A stretch of DNA of 12,770 nucleotides from CAIUKV01 sp041659105. GTDB taxonomy: Bacteria; Actinomycetota; Acidimicrobiia; IMCC26256; PALSA-555. The notes beneath the pieces were generated by a model. It saw nothing but the letters and a program-made list of their open reading frames with translations. It was not told where the DNA came from and searched no databases. Where the stretch lies: assembly GCA_041659105.1 (NCBI GenBank), contig JBAZYX010000109.1:1-12770 (forward strand), read 5' to 3'. The stretch's first letter is position 1. Every line of letters starts with the position of its first letter. The translations under genes and the position numbers were made by a program. Of the stretch, positions 7,589 through 12,770 are shown piece by piece.

Positions 7589-7594
7589 AGTCTA
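7589..7594 (-). promoter_or_regulatory. -10 element of the zincin_2 metalloprotease gene (leaderless)
   Basis: TAGACT (minus strand) is followed by 6 nt and then the GTG start at 7582. This is the geometry of a leaderless actinobacterial transcript. The element overlaps the A of the divergent epimerase ATG. No clear -35 is visible. Confidence 0.5.
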
Positions 7595-8571
7595 TGGACG
7601 TGCCGACCGTCGCCGTCACGGGAGCCGCGGGCCTCATCGGGCAGGCGCTGCTGCCCCGGCTCGCGGCCGACACCCGGGTGATCGGGCTCGACGTGCGCGA
7701 GCCGCTCCGGCGCACGCGGGGGGTCGAGGTCCGCCTCGTCGACGTCGCCCGCAGCGACCTGGCGCCGGTGCTGCGGGGCGTCGACACGCTCGTGCACCTG
7801 GCCTCGGTGGTCGACCCGCTTCCCGACGAGGCGCTCATGGCCCGGGTCAACGTGCACGGGACCCGGCGGGTCCTCGAGGCCGCGGCCGCCGTGGGCGTGC
7901 GCAAGGTGGTGCGGGTGTCGGGGGCCACGATCTACGGCGCCTGGGCCACGAACCCGGTGCCGTTGCGGGAGGCCGACGTGCTCCGGCCCAACCCCGGCTT
8001 CTCGCCCGCGGTGCAGGCGGCCGAGGCCGAGCGCCTCCTCCTCGCCTGGGGCGCAGCCCACCCGGGCTCGGTCGTCACGACGCTGCGCACCGCGCCGGTG
8101 CTCGGGCCGGGCGCCGTTCGGCTCCCGTCGCGGCTGGTGCTCGGCTGGCCACGCGTGCGGGTCCGGGGTGCGCCGCCTCCCGTCCAGGCCGTCCACGTCG
8201 ACGACCTCGTCGCCGCCCTCGAGCTCGTCGTCCGTGCCGACCACCCCGGCACCTACAACGTCGCTGCCGACGGATGGCTCGACGCCGACGGGGCCCGCGC
8301 GGTGATCGGGCGCCCGGTGTCACCCGCGCTTCCCGCCGAGGTGCTCACCCGCGCGTTGCGTGCGACCTGGACGCTGGGCGTGGGGGAGATCCCGCCGGGG
8401 ATCGTGCCCTACCTCGCGCACCCGTGGGTGGTCGCGAACGACCGGTTGCGGGCGCTCGGGTGGCAGCCCGCCCACACCAACGAAGCGGCGCTGGCGGCAG
8501 GCGCGGCCGCGTGGCCCGGACGGGGAGTGGCGGGGACGATCAGGCGCGGGCGAGGGGCGCGGGCACGCTGA
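7594..8571 (+). CDS. Atypical NAD(P)-dependent epimerase/dehydratase-like protein (extended SDR)
   Basis: The 325-residue protein starts with a Rossmann fold: TGAAGLIG at 9-16, an acidic residue after the second strand (LDVRE), LVHLASVVDP at 66-75, NVHGTRRVLEAA at 86-97 and the SGATIYG strand at 109-115. This is the NAD-dependent epimerase/dehydratase (extended short-chain dehydrogenase) family. The catalytic YxxxK is absent: the aligned region reads GFSPAVQAAEAERL (135-148), with no Tyr and Gln141 near the Lys position; the active-site Ser/Thr is Gly110. It may therefore bind NAD(P) and act as a non-catalytic or different enzyme. HVDDLVAALELVV and YNVAADG are also typical of the family. The ATG at 7594 is only 11 bp from the divergent zincin_2 start. 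Its last ten codons overlap the convergent siroheme decarboxylase gene. Substrate unknown. Confidence 0.82.
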   Translation: MDVPTVAVTGAAGLIGQALLPRLAADTRVIGLDVREPLRRTRGVEVRLVDVARSDLAPVLRGVDTLVHLASVVDPLPDEALMARVNVHGTRRVLEAAAAVGVRKVVRVSGATIYGAWATNPVPLREADVLRPNPGFSPAVQAAEAERLLLAWGAAHPGSVVTTLRTAPVLGPGAVRLPSRLVLGWPRVRVRGAPPPVQAVHVDDLVAALELVVRADHPGTYNVAADGWLDADGARAVIGRPVSPALPAEVLTRALRATWTLGVGEIPPGIVPYLAHPWVVANDRLRALGWQPAHTNEAALAAGAAAWPGRGVAGTIRRGRGARAR

Positions 8572-9616
8572 GGCCGTGGGCCTCGATCCACTCGTCCCAG
8601 TCGGGCGTGAAGTACTTCACCCGCGTCTTCTTGTACTCCTTGACCGACCAAAGCAGCGCGAACTCGTCGACGCCGGTCTCGTCGCGGATGGCTGCGATCG
8701 TCTGCTCGCAGTCCCGCGCGTTCTTGCCGTGGACCATCGTGAACACCGAGTACGGCCAGTCCTCGTAGGTGGGCCGGCGGTAGCAGTGGCTCACGAGCGC
8801 GAACCCGGCCATGCGCGGGCCGATGTCGCCGAGCTCGTCCTCCGGCACCGCCCACACGCCCATCGCGTTCGCCTTGAACCCGGCGGAGCGGTGGTTCATC
8901 ACCGCCGCGAAGCGCCGCATCAGCTTGCGCTCCTTGAACGACGCGAGGATCCCGAGGAGCTCGTCCTCGCTCACACCCACGGCCTCGGCCTGCACGGCGA
9001 AGGGGCGGGACGTGAGGGGCAGGTCCTCCTGCACGACGCGGATCGTGGCGACCTCGGCGGCCGACAGCGAGGGGGCTTCCATGTCGGGACGACGCTCCGG
9101 GCGCTCGTGCTCGAGCACCTCGGTGCGGGCGTCGGCCGCGGTGTTGCCCGTCATGTCGAGCTTCACGCCGATCTTGTAGAGCTGCAGCGTGGGGAGCTTG
9201 CGGGTGACGAGCGCGCCGGAGCCGCGGTGCAGGATGTCGAGGTGCTCGTCGAGCGACGAGCCCGGTGGCACTGCGAGCGTGTACCAGAGGTTGTAGTCGT
9301 GGTTGCGCTTGTAGTTGTGGCTCACGCCGGGGTGCTGGTTGATCACCTCGGCGGCGGCATCGATGTGGTCGGGGTCGACCTTCGCGGCGACCAACGACGA
9401 GCCGTACCCCAGCGCGCGGGTGTCGAAGATGGCGGAGAGCTGACGCAGCACGCCCTGCTCCTTCACGCGCGCGACCCGAGCGCACACCTCGTCCTCGGTG
9501 GTGCCGAGACGGTCGGCCAACGTCGCGTAGGGCTGGGGGTCGACGGGGAAGTCCCACTGGAGGGCGTTGAGGAGCGCCCGGTCGAGGTCGTCGAGTTCGG
9601 TGTCGTGGTCGCTCAT
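8540..9616 (-). CDS. Fused AhbA-AhbB-type siroheme decarboxylase (Lrp/AsnC-like fold)
   Basis: The 358-residue protein contains two tandem Lrp/AsnC-like units, each a winged helix plus a ligand-binding domain. Unit one (about 8-160) carries GVSHNYKRNHDYNLWYTL with H100, Y102, H106, Y108 and W111, the signature of AhbA/NirD-type subunits. Unit two (about 180-340) carries SHCYRRPTYEDWPYSVFTM with H277, Y279, Y284 and W287, followed by MVHG, the signature of AhbB/NirL-type subunits. These paired proteins decarboxylate siroheme to 12,18-didecarboxysiroheme on the route to heme or heme d1. A single-chain fusion is inferred here, and automatic annotation would probably call it an Lrp/AsnC regulator. 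No other siroheme-pathway gene is in the window. The ATG at 9616 follows a TAGGCT element by 7 nt with no Shine-Dalgarno, suggesting a leaderless message. A regulatory role cannot be excluded. Confidence 0.82.
   Translation of the reverse strand: MSDHDTELDDLDRALLNALQWDFPVDPQPYATLADRLGTTEDEVCARVARVKEQGVLRQLSAIFDTRALGYGSSLVAAKVDPDHIDAAAEVINQHPGVSHNYKRNHDYNLWYTLAVPPGSSLDEHLDILHRGSGALVTRKLPTLQLYKIGVKLDMTGNTAADARTEVLEHERPERRPDMEAPSLSAAEVATIRVVQEDLPLTSRPFAVQAEAVGVSEDELLGILASFKERKLMRRFAAVMNHRSAGFKANAMGVWAVPEDELGDIGPRMAGFALVSHCYRRPTYEDWPYSVFTMVHGKNARDCEQTIAAIRDETGVDEFALLWSVKEYKKTRVKYFTPDWDEWIEAHGLSVPAPLARA
8570..8584. terminator. Small hairpin at the 3' end of the epimerase-like gene
   Basis: GAGGCC at 8570-8575 pairs perfectly with GGCCTC at 8579-8584 around the 3-nt loop GTG. 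It begins inside the epimerase stop codon and lies within the end of the opposing gene. There is no T-run, so this is a possible terminator only; such short GC palindromes can arise by chance in DNA of this composition. Confidence 0.3.
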
Positions 9617-9623
9617 CGGGCCC

Positions 9624-9629
9624 AGCCTA
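9624..9629 (-). promoter_or_regulatory. -10 element of the siroheme decarboxylase gene (leaderless)
   Basis: TAGGCT (minus strand) is followed by 7 nt and the ATG at 9616. It lies in the 35-bp gap after the S1C-like gene, so the decarboxylase probably has its own start point even though it runs in the same direction as the gene upstream. No clear -35. Confidence 0.45.
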
Positions 9630-9651
9630 CGAGTCGGGAAGCGCTGCCGCC

Positions 9652-10803
9652 TCAGGCGACGACGAGCCAGTCGGCCGGCGCGGCGACGCTCGCGCCCAGC
9701 GCGACCGGGACCTTCACGCGCTTGGTCGCCCGGATCACCGTCACCTCGACCGGGTCGCCCGGCTTGCGCCGTCGCAGCGAGGCAACGAGCTCGCCGACGT
9801 TGCCGACGTCGATGTCGCCCACGGCGAGCACGACGTCGTCGACCTGGAGCCCGGCCGCCTCCGCGGGGCTGCCCGGGACGAGGGCCCGGATGCGCACGCC
9901 GCCGCCGGGGCGGTCGAGGGCGTCGACCCCGAGGATCCCGGTCCAGCCGTGGGCGGCCCGTCCGTTGAGGTCGAGCTGGGCCACGACGTCACGGGCGACG
10001 TCGATCGGCACCGCGTGGCTCTCGGGCCCCGTGAGGATGCCGATCACCGCACCGGAGGCGTCGAGGAGGGCGCCGCCCGCGGCGGTGTCGTCGAAGCGGG
10101 CGTCGGTCTCGATGAGGGCCACGCCCTGGATCCCGCCGGCCAGGGTGCCCATGCGGTTCATGCCCGAGATCACGCCGGCGGTCACCCACCGGTCGGGGGC
10201 GGGCCCGGCCGCGAGGGCGGCCACGCTCTGGCCGATGCGGAGGCCGTCGCCGGTGGCGAGACGGGCCGGCACGAGGTCGGCCCCCTCCACCTTGAGCAGG
10301 GCGAGGTCGGTCTCGGGGTCGACCCCGAGCACCGAGACGGTGCCGACCTGGCCGCCGACGGTGATCACCGACGGGGTTCCGGAGCTGCCCAGGAGGTGGG
10401 CGGCGGTGAGCACCCGGCCGGCCCGGACGACCACGCCGGAACCGGTGAAGGCGGGATCGCCGCCTTCGGCGGGCGTGACCGAGATCGTGACGATGCTGCG
10501 GCCGACGCTGGTGACCAGGGTGGCCACGGCGTCGGGGTCGACGAGCGGCGTGTTGACGATGCGGGCGGGGGAGGTGGTCGTGGCGCCGTCGCTGAACCCG
10601 CCCACGGCGGTGACGATCCCCAGGGTGCCGCTGATGCCCACGAGCAGGGCCAGGGCGGCCACCAGCCACTGGCGGGCCGGAGCCGGCTGCGGCCGCAGCG
10701 CCCCCACCGAGCCCGCGGCGGCACCGAGCTCCGAGGGATGGAACCAGACCCGATCGAGCGGATGCGGTGGCGGCCCGCTCGCTTCGTCGTCGTCAGCGGG
10801 CAT
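9652..10803 (-). CDS. Membrane-anchored HtrA/S1C-like protein with PDZ domain, probable pseudoprotease
   Basis: This 383-residue protein has a cytoplasmic N-terminus containing DRVWFHPSEL (residues 17-26), one transmembrane helix at about 46-67, a trypsin-like domain at about 90-265 and a PDZ domain at about 286-370 (ILGVDALDR, then PGSPAEAAGLQVDDVVLAVGD). In HtrA enzymes the triad is His, Asp, Ser. Here His is H136 (LTAAHLLG) and Asp is D166 (ETDLALLKV), but the GNSGGP loop reads DTAAGGALL, putting Ala242 at the Ser nucleophile. The expected topology places the domain outside the membrane, where it may bind rather than cut substrates. Start: ATG at 10803, six nt after TACACT with no Shine-Dalgarno; the same frame stays open far upstream, but only as antisense of moaE and mreB. 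It lies 35 bp ahead of the siroheme decarboxylase gene. The fold is secure; lack of proteolysis is inferred. Confidence 0.88.
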   Translation of the reverse strand: MPADDDEASGPPPHPLDRVWFHPSELGAAAGSVGALRPQPAPARQWLVAALALLVGISGTLGIVTAVGGFSDGATTTSPARIVNTPLVDPDAVATLVTSVGRSIVTISVTPAEGGDPAFTGSGVVVRAGRVLTAAHLLGSSGTPSVITVGGQVGTVSVLGVDPETDLALLKVEGADLVPARLATGDGLRIGQSVAALAAGPAPDRWVTAGVISGMNRMGTLAGGIQGVALIETDARFDDTAAGGALLDASGAVIGILTGPESHAVPIDVARDVVAQLDLNGRAAHGWTGILGVDALDRPGGGVRIRALVPGSPAEAAGLQVDDVVLAVGDIDVGNVGELVASLRRRKPGDPVEVTVIRATKRVKVPVALGASVAAPADWLVVA

Positions 10804-10809
10804 GGCCGA

Positions 10810-10815
10810 AGTGTA
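10810..10815 (-). promoter_or_regulatory. -10 element of the S1C-like gene (leaderless)
   Basis: TACACT (minus strand) is followed by 6 nt (tcggcc) and the ATG at 10803. With no Shine-Dalgarno present, this supports a leaderless start and the short form of the protein over longer upstream starts in the same frame. Confidence 0.5.
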
Positions 10816-10864
10816 TCGACGCATAACACCGATTTGACCTCGGGTCGGGGACCCCCCGGGCAGT

Positions 10865-10874
10865 GGAGGAGAGG
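10865..10874 (+). promoter_or_regulatory. Possible ribosome binding site of moaE
   Basis: GGAGGAGAGG ends 11 nt before the ATG at 10886, slightly far but usable, and supports that start. A competing reading is the -10-like TACGAT at 10882-10887, which overlaps the ATG and ends 7 nt before an in-frame GTG at 10895; that would give a leaderless protein three residues shorter. Confidence 0.45.
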
Positions 10875-10885
10875 CGGTCACTACG

Positions 10886-11410
10886 ATGCTCGGCGTGGTG
10901 GTCACCCCTCCCCGCGTCGGCGACGACTGGATCGGCCTGACGCACGAGCCCCTCCCCGCCGAGACGGCCTCCGTCTGGGCCACGACGGCGCGCTCGGGCG
11001 GGGTCGTGTGCTTCCTCGGGGTCGTGCGCGACCACGCCGAGGGCCGCGACGGCGTCACCGCGCTCACGTACGAGGCGTACGAGGAGAAGGCGGTCGAGCG
11101 CCTGGAGGCGATCGCGGCCGAGACCCGCCGGCGCTGGCCGGACGTCGAGCGCCTCGTCCTGCTCCACCGCCTGGGCGACGTGCCCCTCTCCGAGGCGTCG
11201 GTCCTCGTCGTCGCGGCCACGCCGCACCGCGCCGAGGCCTTCGAGGCGGCGCGCTTCGCGATCGACACCCTCAAGGAGGCGGTGCCGATCTGGAAGCTGG
11301 AGCACCACTCCGGCGGCACCGAGTGGTCCGCCGCCGCCGCACCCGTTCGCGGAGTCCACACCATGGATCGCTCGCAGGGGCTCGCTCCCCGCGAGCCGAA
11401 GCTGGTCTGA
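10886..11410 (+). CDS. moaE: Molybdopterin synthase catalytic subunit MoaE
   Basis: MoaE, with the small sulfur carrier MoaD, converts cyclic pyranopterin monophosphate to molybdopterin in molybdenum cofactor synthesis. The 174-residue protein shows the family core: GVVCFLGVVRDH (39-50, with R48), LTYEAYEEKAVERL (60-73), HRLGDVPLSEASVLVV (94-109), PHR (113-115), then K130 and K137 in TLKEAVPIWKLE, seven residues apart like the two catalytic lysines of E. coli MoaE. The acceptor-binding end W147 is also present. About 27 residues extend beyond the core, without recognisable motifs. No moaD or other cofactor gene is near, so its partner is encoded elsewhere. It is followed after 12 bp by the mreB-family gene, probably on one transcript. 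Alternative starts are an ATG at 10886 (used here) and a GTG at 10895. Confidence 0.94.
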   Translation: MLGVVVTPPRVGDDWIGLTHEPLPAETASVWATTARSGGVVCFLGVVRDHAEGRDGVTALTYEAYEEKAVERLEAIAAETRRRWPDVERLVLLHRLGDVPLSEASVLVVAATPHRAEAFEAARFAIDTLKEAVPIWKLEHHSGGTEWSAAAAPVRGVHTMDRSQGLAPREPKLV

Positions 11411-11422
11411 GCGGATCCGACC

Positions 11423-12430
11423 GTGCCCCTCGACCTCGCCATCGACCTCGGGACCGCGAACACGCTGGTGTACGCGCGCGGCCGCGGCATCATCCTGTTC
11501 GAGCCCACCGTCATCGCGCTCAACAGCCGCACCCAGGACGTGCTGGCCATGGGGAACCAGGCCTGGCACATGATCGGCCGCACTCCCGGCCACATCGTGG
11601 CCGTGCGGCCCCTCCGGGGCGGCGCCATCACCGACTTCGAGATCACGCAGCGCCTGATCCGCCTGATCTTCGAGCGCTCCGGCGTCAACCGCTTCCAACG
11701 CGCGCGCGTCCTCGTCTGCGTGCCGTCGGGGATCACCCACGTCGAGCAACGGGCCGTGCTCGAGGCCACCCGGCGCGCGGGCGCCTCGCAGACCTACCTC
11801 ATCGAGCAGCCCATGGCCGCGGCGATCGGGGCCGGGCTGCCCATCCACGAGCCGCTCGGCAGCATGGTCGTCGACATCGGCGGCGGCACGAGCGAGGTCG
11901 CGGTGATCTCGCTCGGTGGCATCGTCGCGTTGCGCGCCGTGCGCGTCGGCGGGTTCGACCTCGACCACGCGATCCAGGCCCACCTCCGGCGCGTGCACAA
12001 CGTCGCGGTGGGCGAGCGCACCGCGGAAGAGGTGAAGCTCGCGATCGGGTCGGCCTACCCCACGCCCGAGGAGTTCAAGGCCGAGGTGCGCGGCCGCGAC
12101 CTGATGAGCGGCATGCCGCGTACGGTCGTGCTGGAGCCCGAGGAGATCCGCGAGGCGATCGCGGAGCCGGTGCAGGCCGTGCTGCACGCGGTGATCCAGG
12201 CGCTCGCCGAGACGCCACCCGAGCTCGCGCAGGACCTCCTCGAGGTGGGCATCCACCTCGTCGGCGGCGGCGCGATGCTGCGCGGCCTCGACCGTCTCAT
12301 CGCGCGGGAGACGGGCGTGCCCGTGCGCATGGTCGACATGCCGCTCGAGACCGTCGTGCTCGGTGCGGGACGCTGCCTGGAGAGCTTCGACCGCCTCCGC
12401 GACATGTTCATGGACCGCACCTCGCGCTAG
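11423..12430 (+). CDS. mreB: MreB-family bacterial actin
   Basis: MreB forms ATP-dependent filaments on the inner membrane that organise cell-wall synthesis. The 335-residue length fits. Actin-fold motifs are present: phosphate 1 DLGTANTLVY (8-17), phosphate 2 VVDIGGGTSEVAVISLGG (149-166, with D151), the connect segments, and the adenosine motif LVGGGAMLRGL (279-289). In the usual IEEPMAAAIG the second Glu, the position of the hydrolytic residue, is Gln129 (IEQPMAAAIG), as in eukaryotic actin's Gln137. The N-terminus begins directly with the first strand, so there is no E. coli-style amphipathic membrane helix; an in-frame stop (the moaE stop) 12 bp upstream excludes a longer form. Start is GTG at 11423, with no strong Shine-Dalgarno. 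No mreC, mreD, pbp2 or rodA follows, which suggests this may be an additional paralogue rather than the main shape operon. Confidence 0.93.
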   Translation: MPLDLAIDLGTANTLVYARGRGIILFEPTVIALNSRTQDVLAMGNQAWHMIGRTPGHIVAVRPLRGGAITDFEITQRLIRLIFERSGVNRFQRARVLVCVPSGITHVEQRAVLEATRRAGASQTYLIEQPMAAAIGAGLPIHEPLGSMVVDIGGGTSEVAVISLGGIVALRAVRVGGFDLDHAIQAHLRRVHNVAVGERTAEEVKLAIGSAYPTPEEFKAEVRGRDLMSGMPRTVVLEPEEIREAIAEPVQAVLHAVIQALAETPPELAQDLLEVGIHLVGGGAMLRGLDRLIARETGVPVRMVDMPLETVVLGAGRCLESFDRLRDMFMDRTSR

Positions 12431-12770
12431 TCGTCCTCGGCGGCTTGCAGGTCCTCGGCTGCCTGACGCACCCGCCAGTCGCGGTCCTCGAGCGCGGCCG
12501 CGATCGCGGCGTCGACCGTCGGACCGGTGAACGGCGCGAGCGCGAGCACCGCGCGTCGGCGCACGGCCGGCTTGTCGGTGCACGCCGCGAGCACGGCGTC
12601 GAGGCCGGCGGGATCGCCGATCGCGCCGAGTGCCGCGACGGCGGCTTCGCGCGCGAGGGCGTCGGCGTGCGCGGTCGCCGTGGCGCGCAGCGCGTCGACG
12701 GCCGCGTCTGCCGCGTCGGCCCCGCGCTCGCCCAGCGCCCACGCGGCGGCTTCCACCACCGTCACCTCGC
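12427..12770 (-). CDS. HEAT-repeat protein, 5' end cut off by window edge
   Basis: At least 112 C-terminal residues are visible, almost all Ala-rich helix. Three HEAT-like units can be read, around AREAAVAALGAIGDPAGLDAVL, then DKPAVRRRAVLALAPFTGPTVDAAIAAAL, then DRDWRVRQAAEDLQAAEDD at the end. The pattern of Arg/Asp at the helix turns and (V/A)RxxAxxAL is typical of PBS-lyase-type HEAT repeats, which act as protein-binding scaffolds. A GTG at 12765 could be a start, but the frame is open to the edge and I see no ribosome site, so the gene most likely continues beyond the window. It is convergent with mreB and their stop codons share the palindrome CTAG. No enzymatic function can be assigned. 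Confidence 0.8.
   Translation of the reverse strand, partial: EVTVVEAAAWALGERGADAADAAVDALRATATAHADALAREAAVAALGAIGDPAGLDAVLAACTDKPAVRRRAVLALAPFTGPTVDAAIAAALEDRDWRVRQAAEDLQAAEDD

Noticed and set aside
8360..10837. 825-codon plus-strand open frame opposite the siroheme decarboxylase and S1C-like genes
   Set aside because: It is composed of low-complexity Ala/Arg/Ser/Val sequence with no recognisable motif, and it crosses three real genes and two intergenic gaps.
10834..10839. TTGACC as a -35 element for moaE
   Set aside because: No -10-like hexamer lies 16-19 nt downstream; TACGAT at 10882 is too far away.
10842..10854. Short hairpin GGGTC-GGG-GACCC between the S1C-like gene and moaE
   Set aside because: Only a 5-bp stem in very GC-rich DNA, upstream of both genes, with no riboswitch-like structure that I could recognise; chance is likely.
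10804..11769. Upstream extension of the S1C-like reading frame to 11769
   Set aside because: The frame stays open but is antisense to moaE and mreB. The DRVWFHPSEL N-terminus and the -10 element at 10810-10815 fit the ATG at 10803.
10793..12742. 649-codon minus-strand open frame opposite moaE and mreB
   Set aside because: Antisense shadow rich in Arg, Asp, Glu and His; it conflicts with the strongly conserved MoaE and MreB on the other strand.

Overview
The window is very GC-rich, tightly packed bacterial chromosome. It looks like a high-GC actinomycete lineage, and class Acidimicrobiia is my best guess. This is inferred from: the strong GC bias at third codon positions; a ppk1 / CYTH-CHAD / MutT1-like cluster like the ppk1-mutT1 neighbourhood of mycobacteria; a zincin_2 (DUF2342) metalloprotease typical of Actinobacteria; and several genes whose start codon sits 6-7 nt after a TANNNT -10 element (leaderless mRNAs). 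I see no tRNA, rRNA, CRISPR array, insertion sequence or phage gene, and no gene-free stretch longer than 300 bp. The window cuts a gene at each end.

Layout. (1) 1-3930, minus strand: a three-gene polyphosphate operon read ppk1 -> CYTH-CHAD protein -> MutT1-like Nudix hydrolase (3' end cut off). The first two are 10 bp apart; the last two overlap by GTGA. (2) 3931-4094: divergent promoter region with a perfect palindrome that supplies a -10-like hexamer on both strands. (3) 4095-5534, plus: an MFS-type membrane transporter with a long Arg/Pro-rich tail. (4) 5551-7582, minus: a zincin_2 metalloprotease followed 19 bp later by a short 3-hydroxyacyl-CoA dehydrogenase; a hairpin separates this operon from the convergent transporter gene. 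(5) 7594-8571, plus: an atypical NAD(P)-binding epimerase-like protein, only 11 bp from the divergent metalloprotease start. (6) 8540-10803, minus: a membrane-anchored HtrA-like protein whose catalytic Ser is Ala, then a fused AhbA-AhbB-type siroheme decarboxylase. (7) 10886-12430, plus: moaE and an MreB-family actin homologue 12 bp apart. (8) 12427-end, minus: the 3' part of a HEAT-repeat protein, whose stop codon shares the tetramer CTAG with the mreB stop.

The clearest functional unit is the polyphosphate operon: Ppk1 makes polyphosphate, the CYTH-CHAD protein probably binds or processes it, and the Nudix enzyme probably clears nucleotide polyphosphates. The remaining genes are mostly single or paired housekeeping and accessory genes. 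Four carry unusual active sites or lengths: the Ser-less HtrA homologue, the epimerase without YxxxK, the short 3-hydroxyacyl-CoA dehydrogenase, and an MreB with Gln where the catalytic Glu normally lies. I found no clearly new multi-gene system. The best leads are the single-chain siroheme decarboxylase, the pseudoprotease, the actin-like MreB active site and the repeated leaderless promoter layout.
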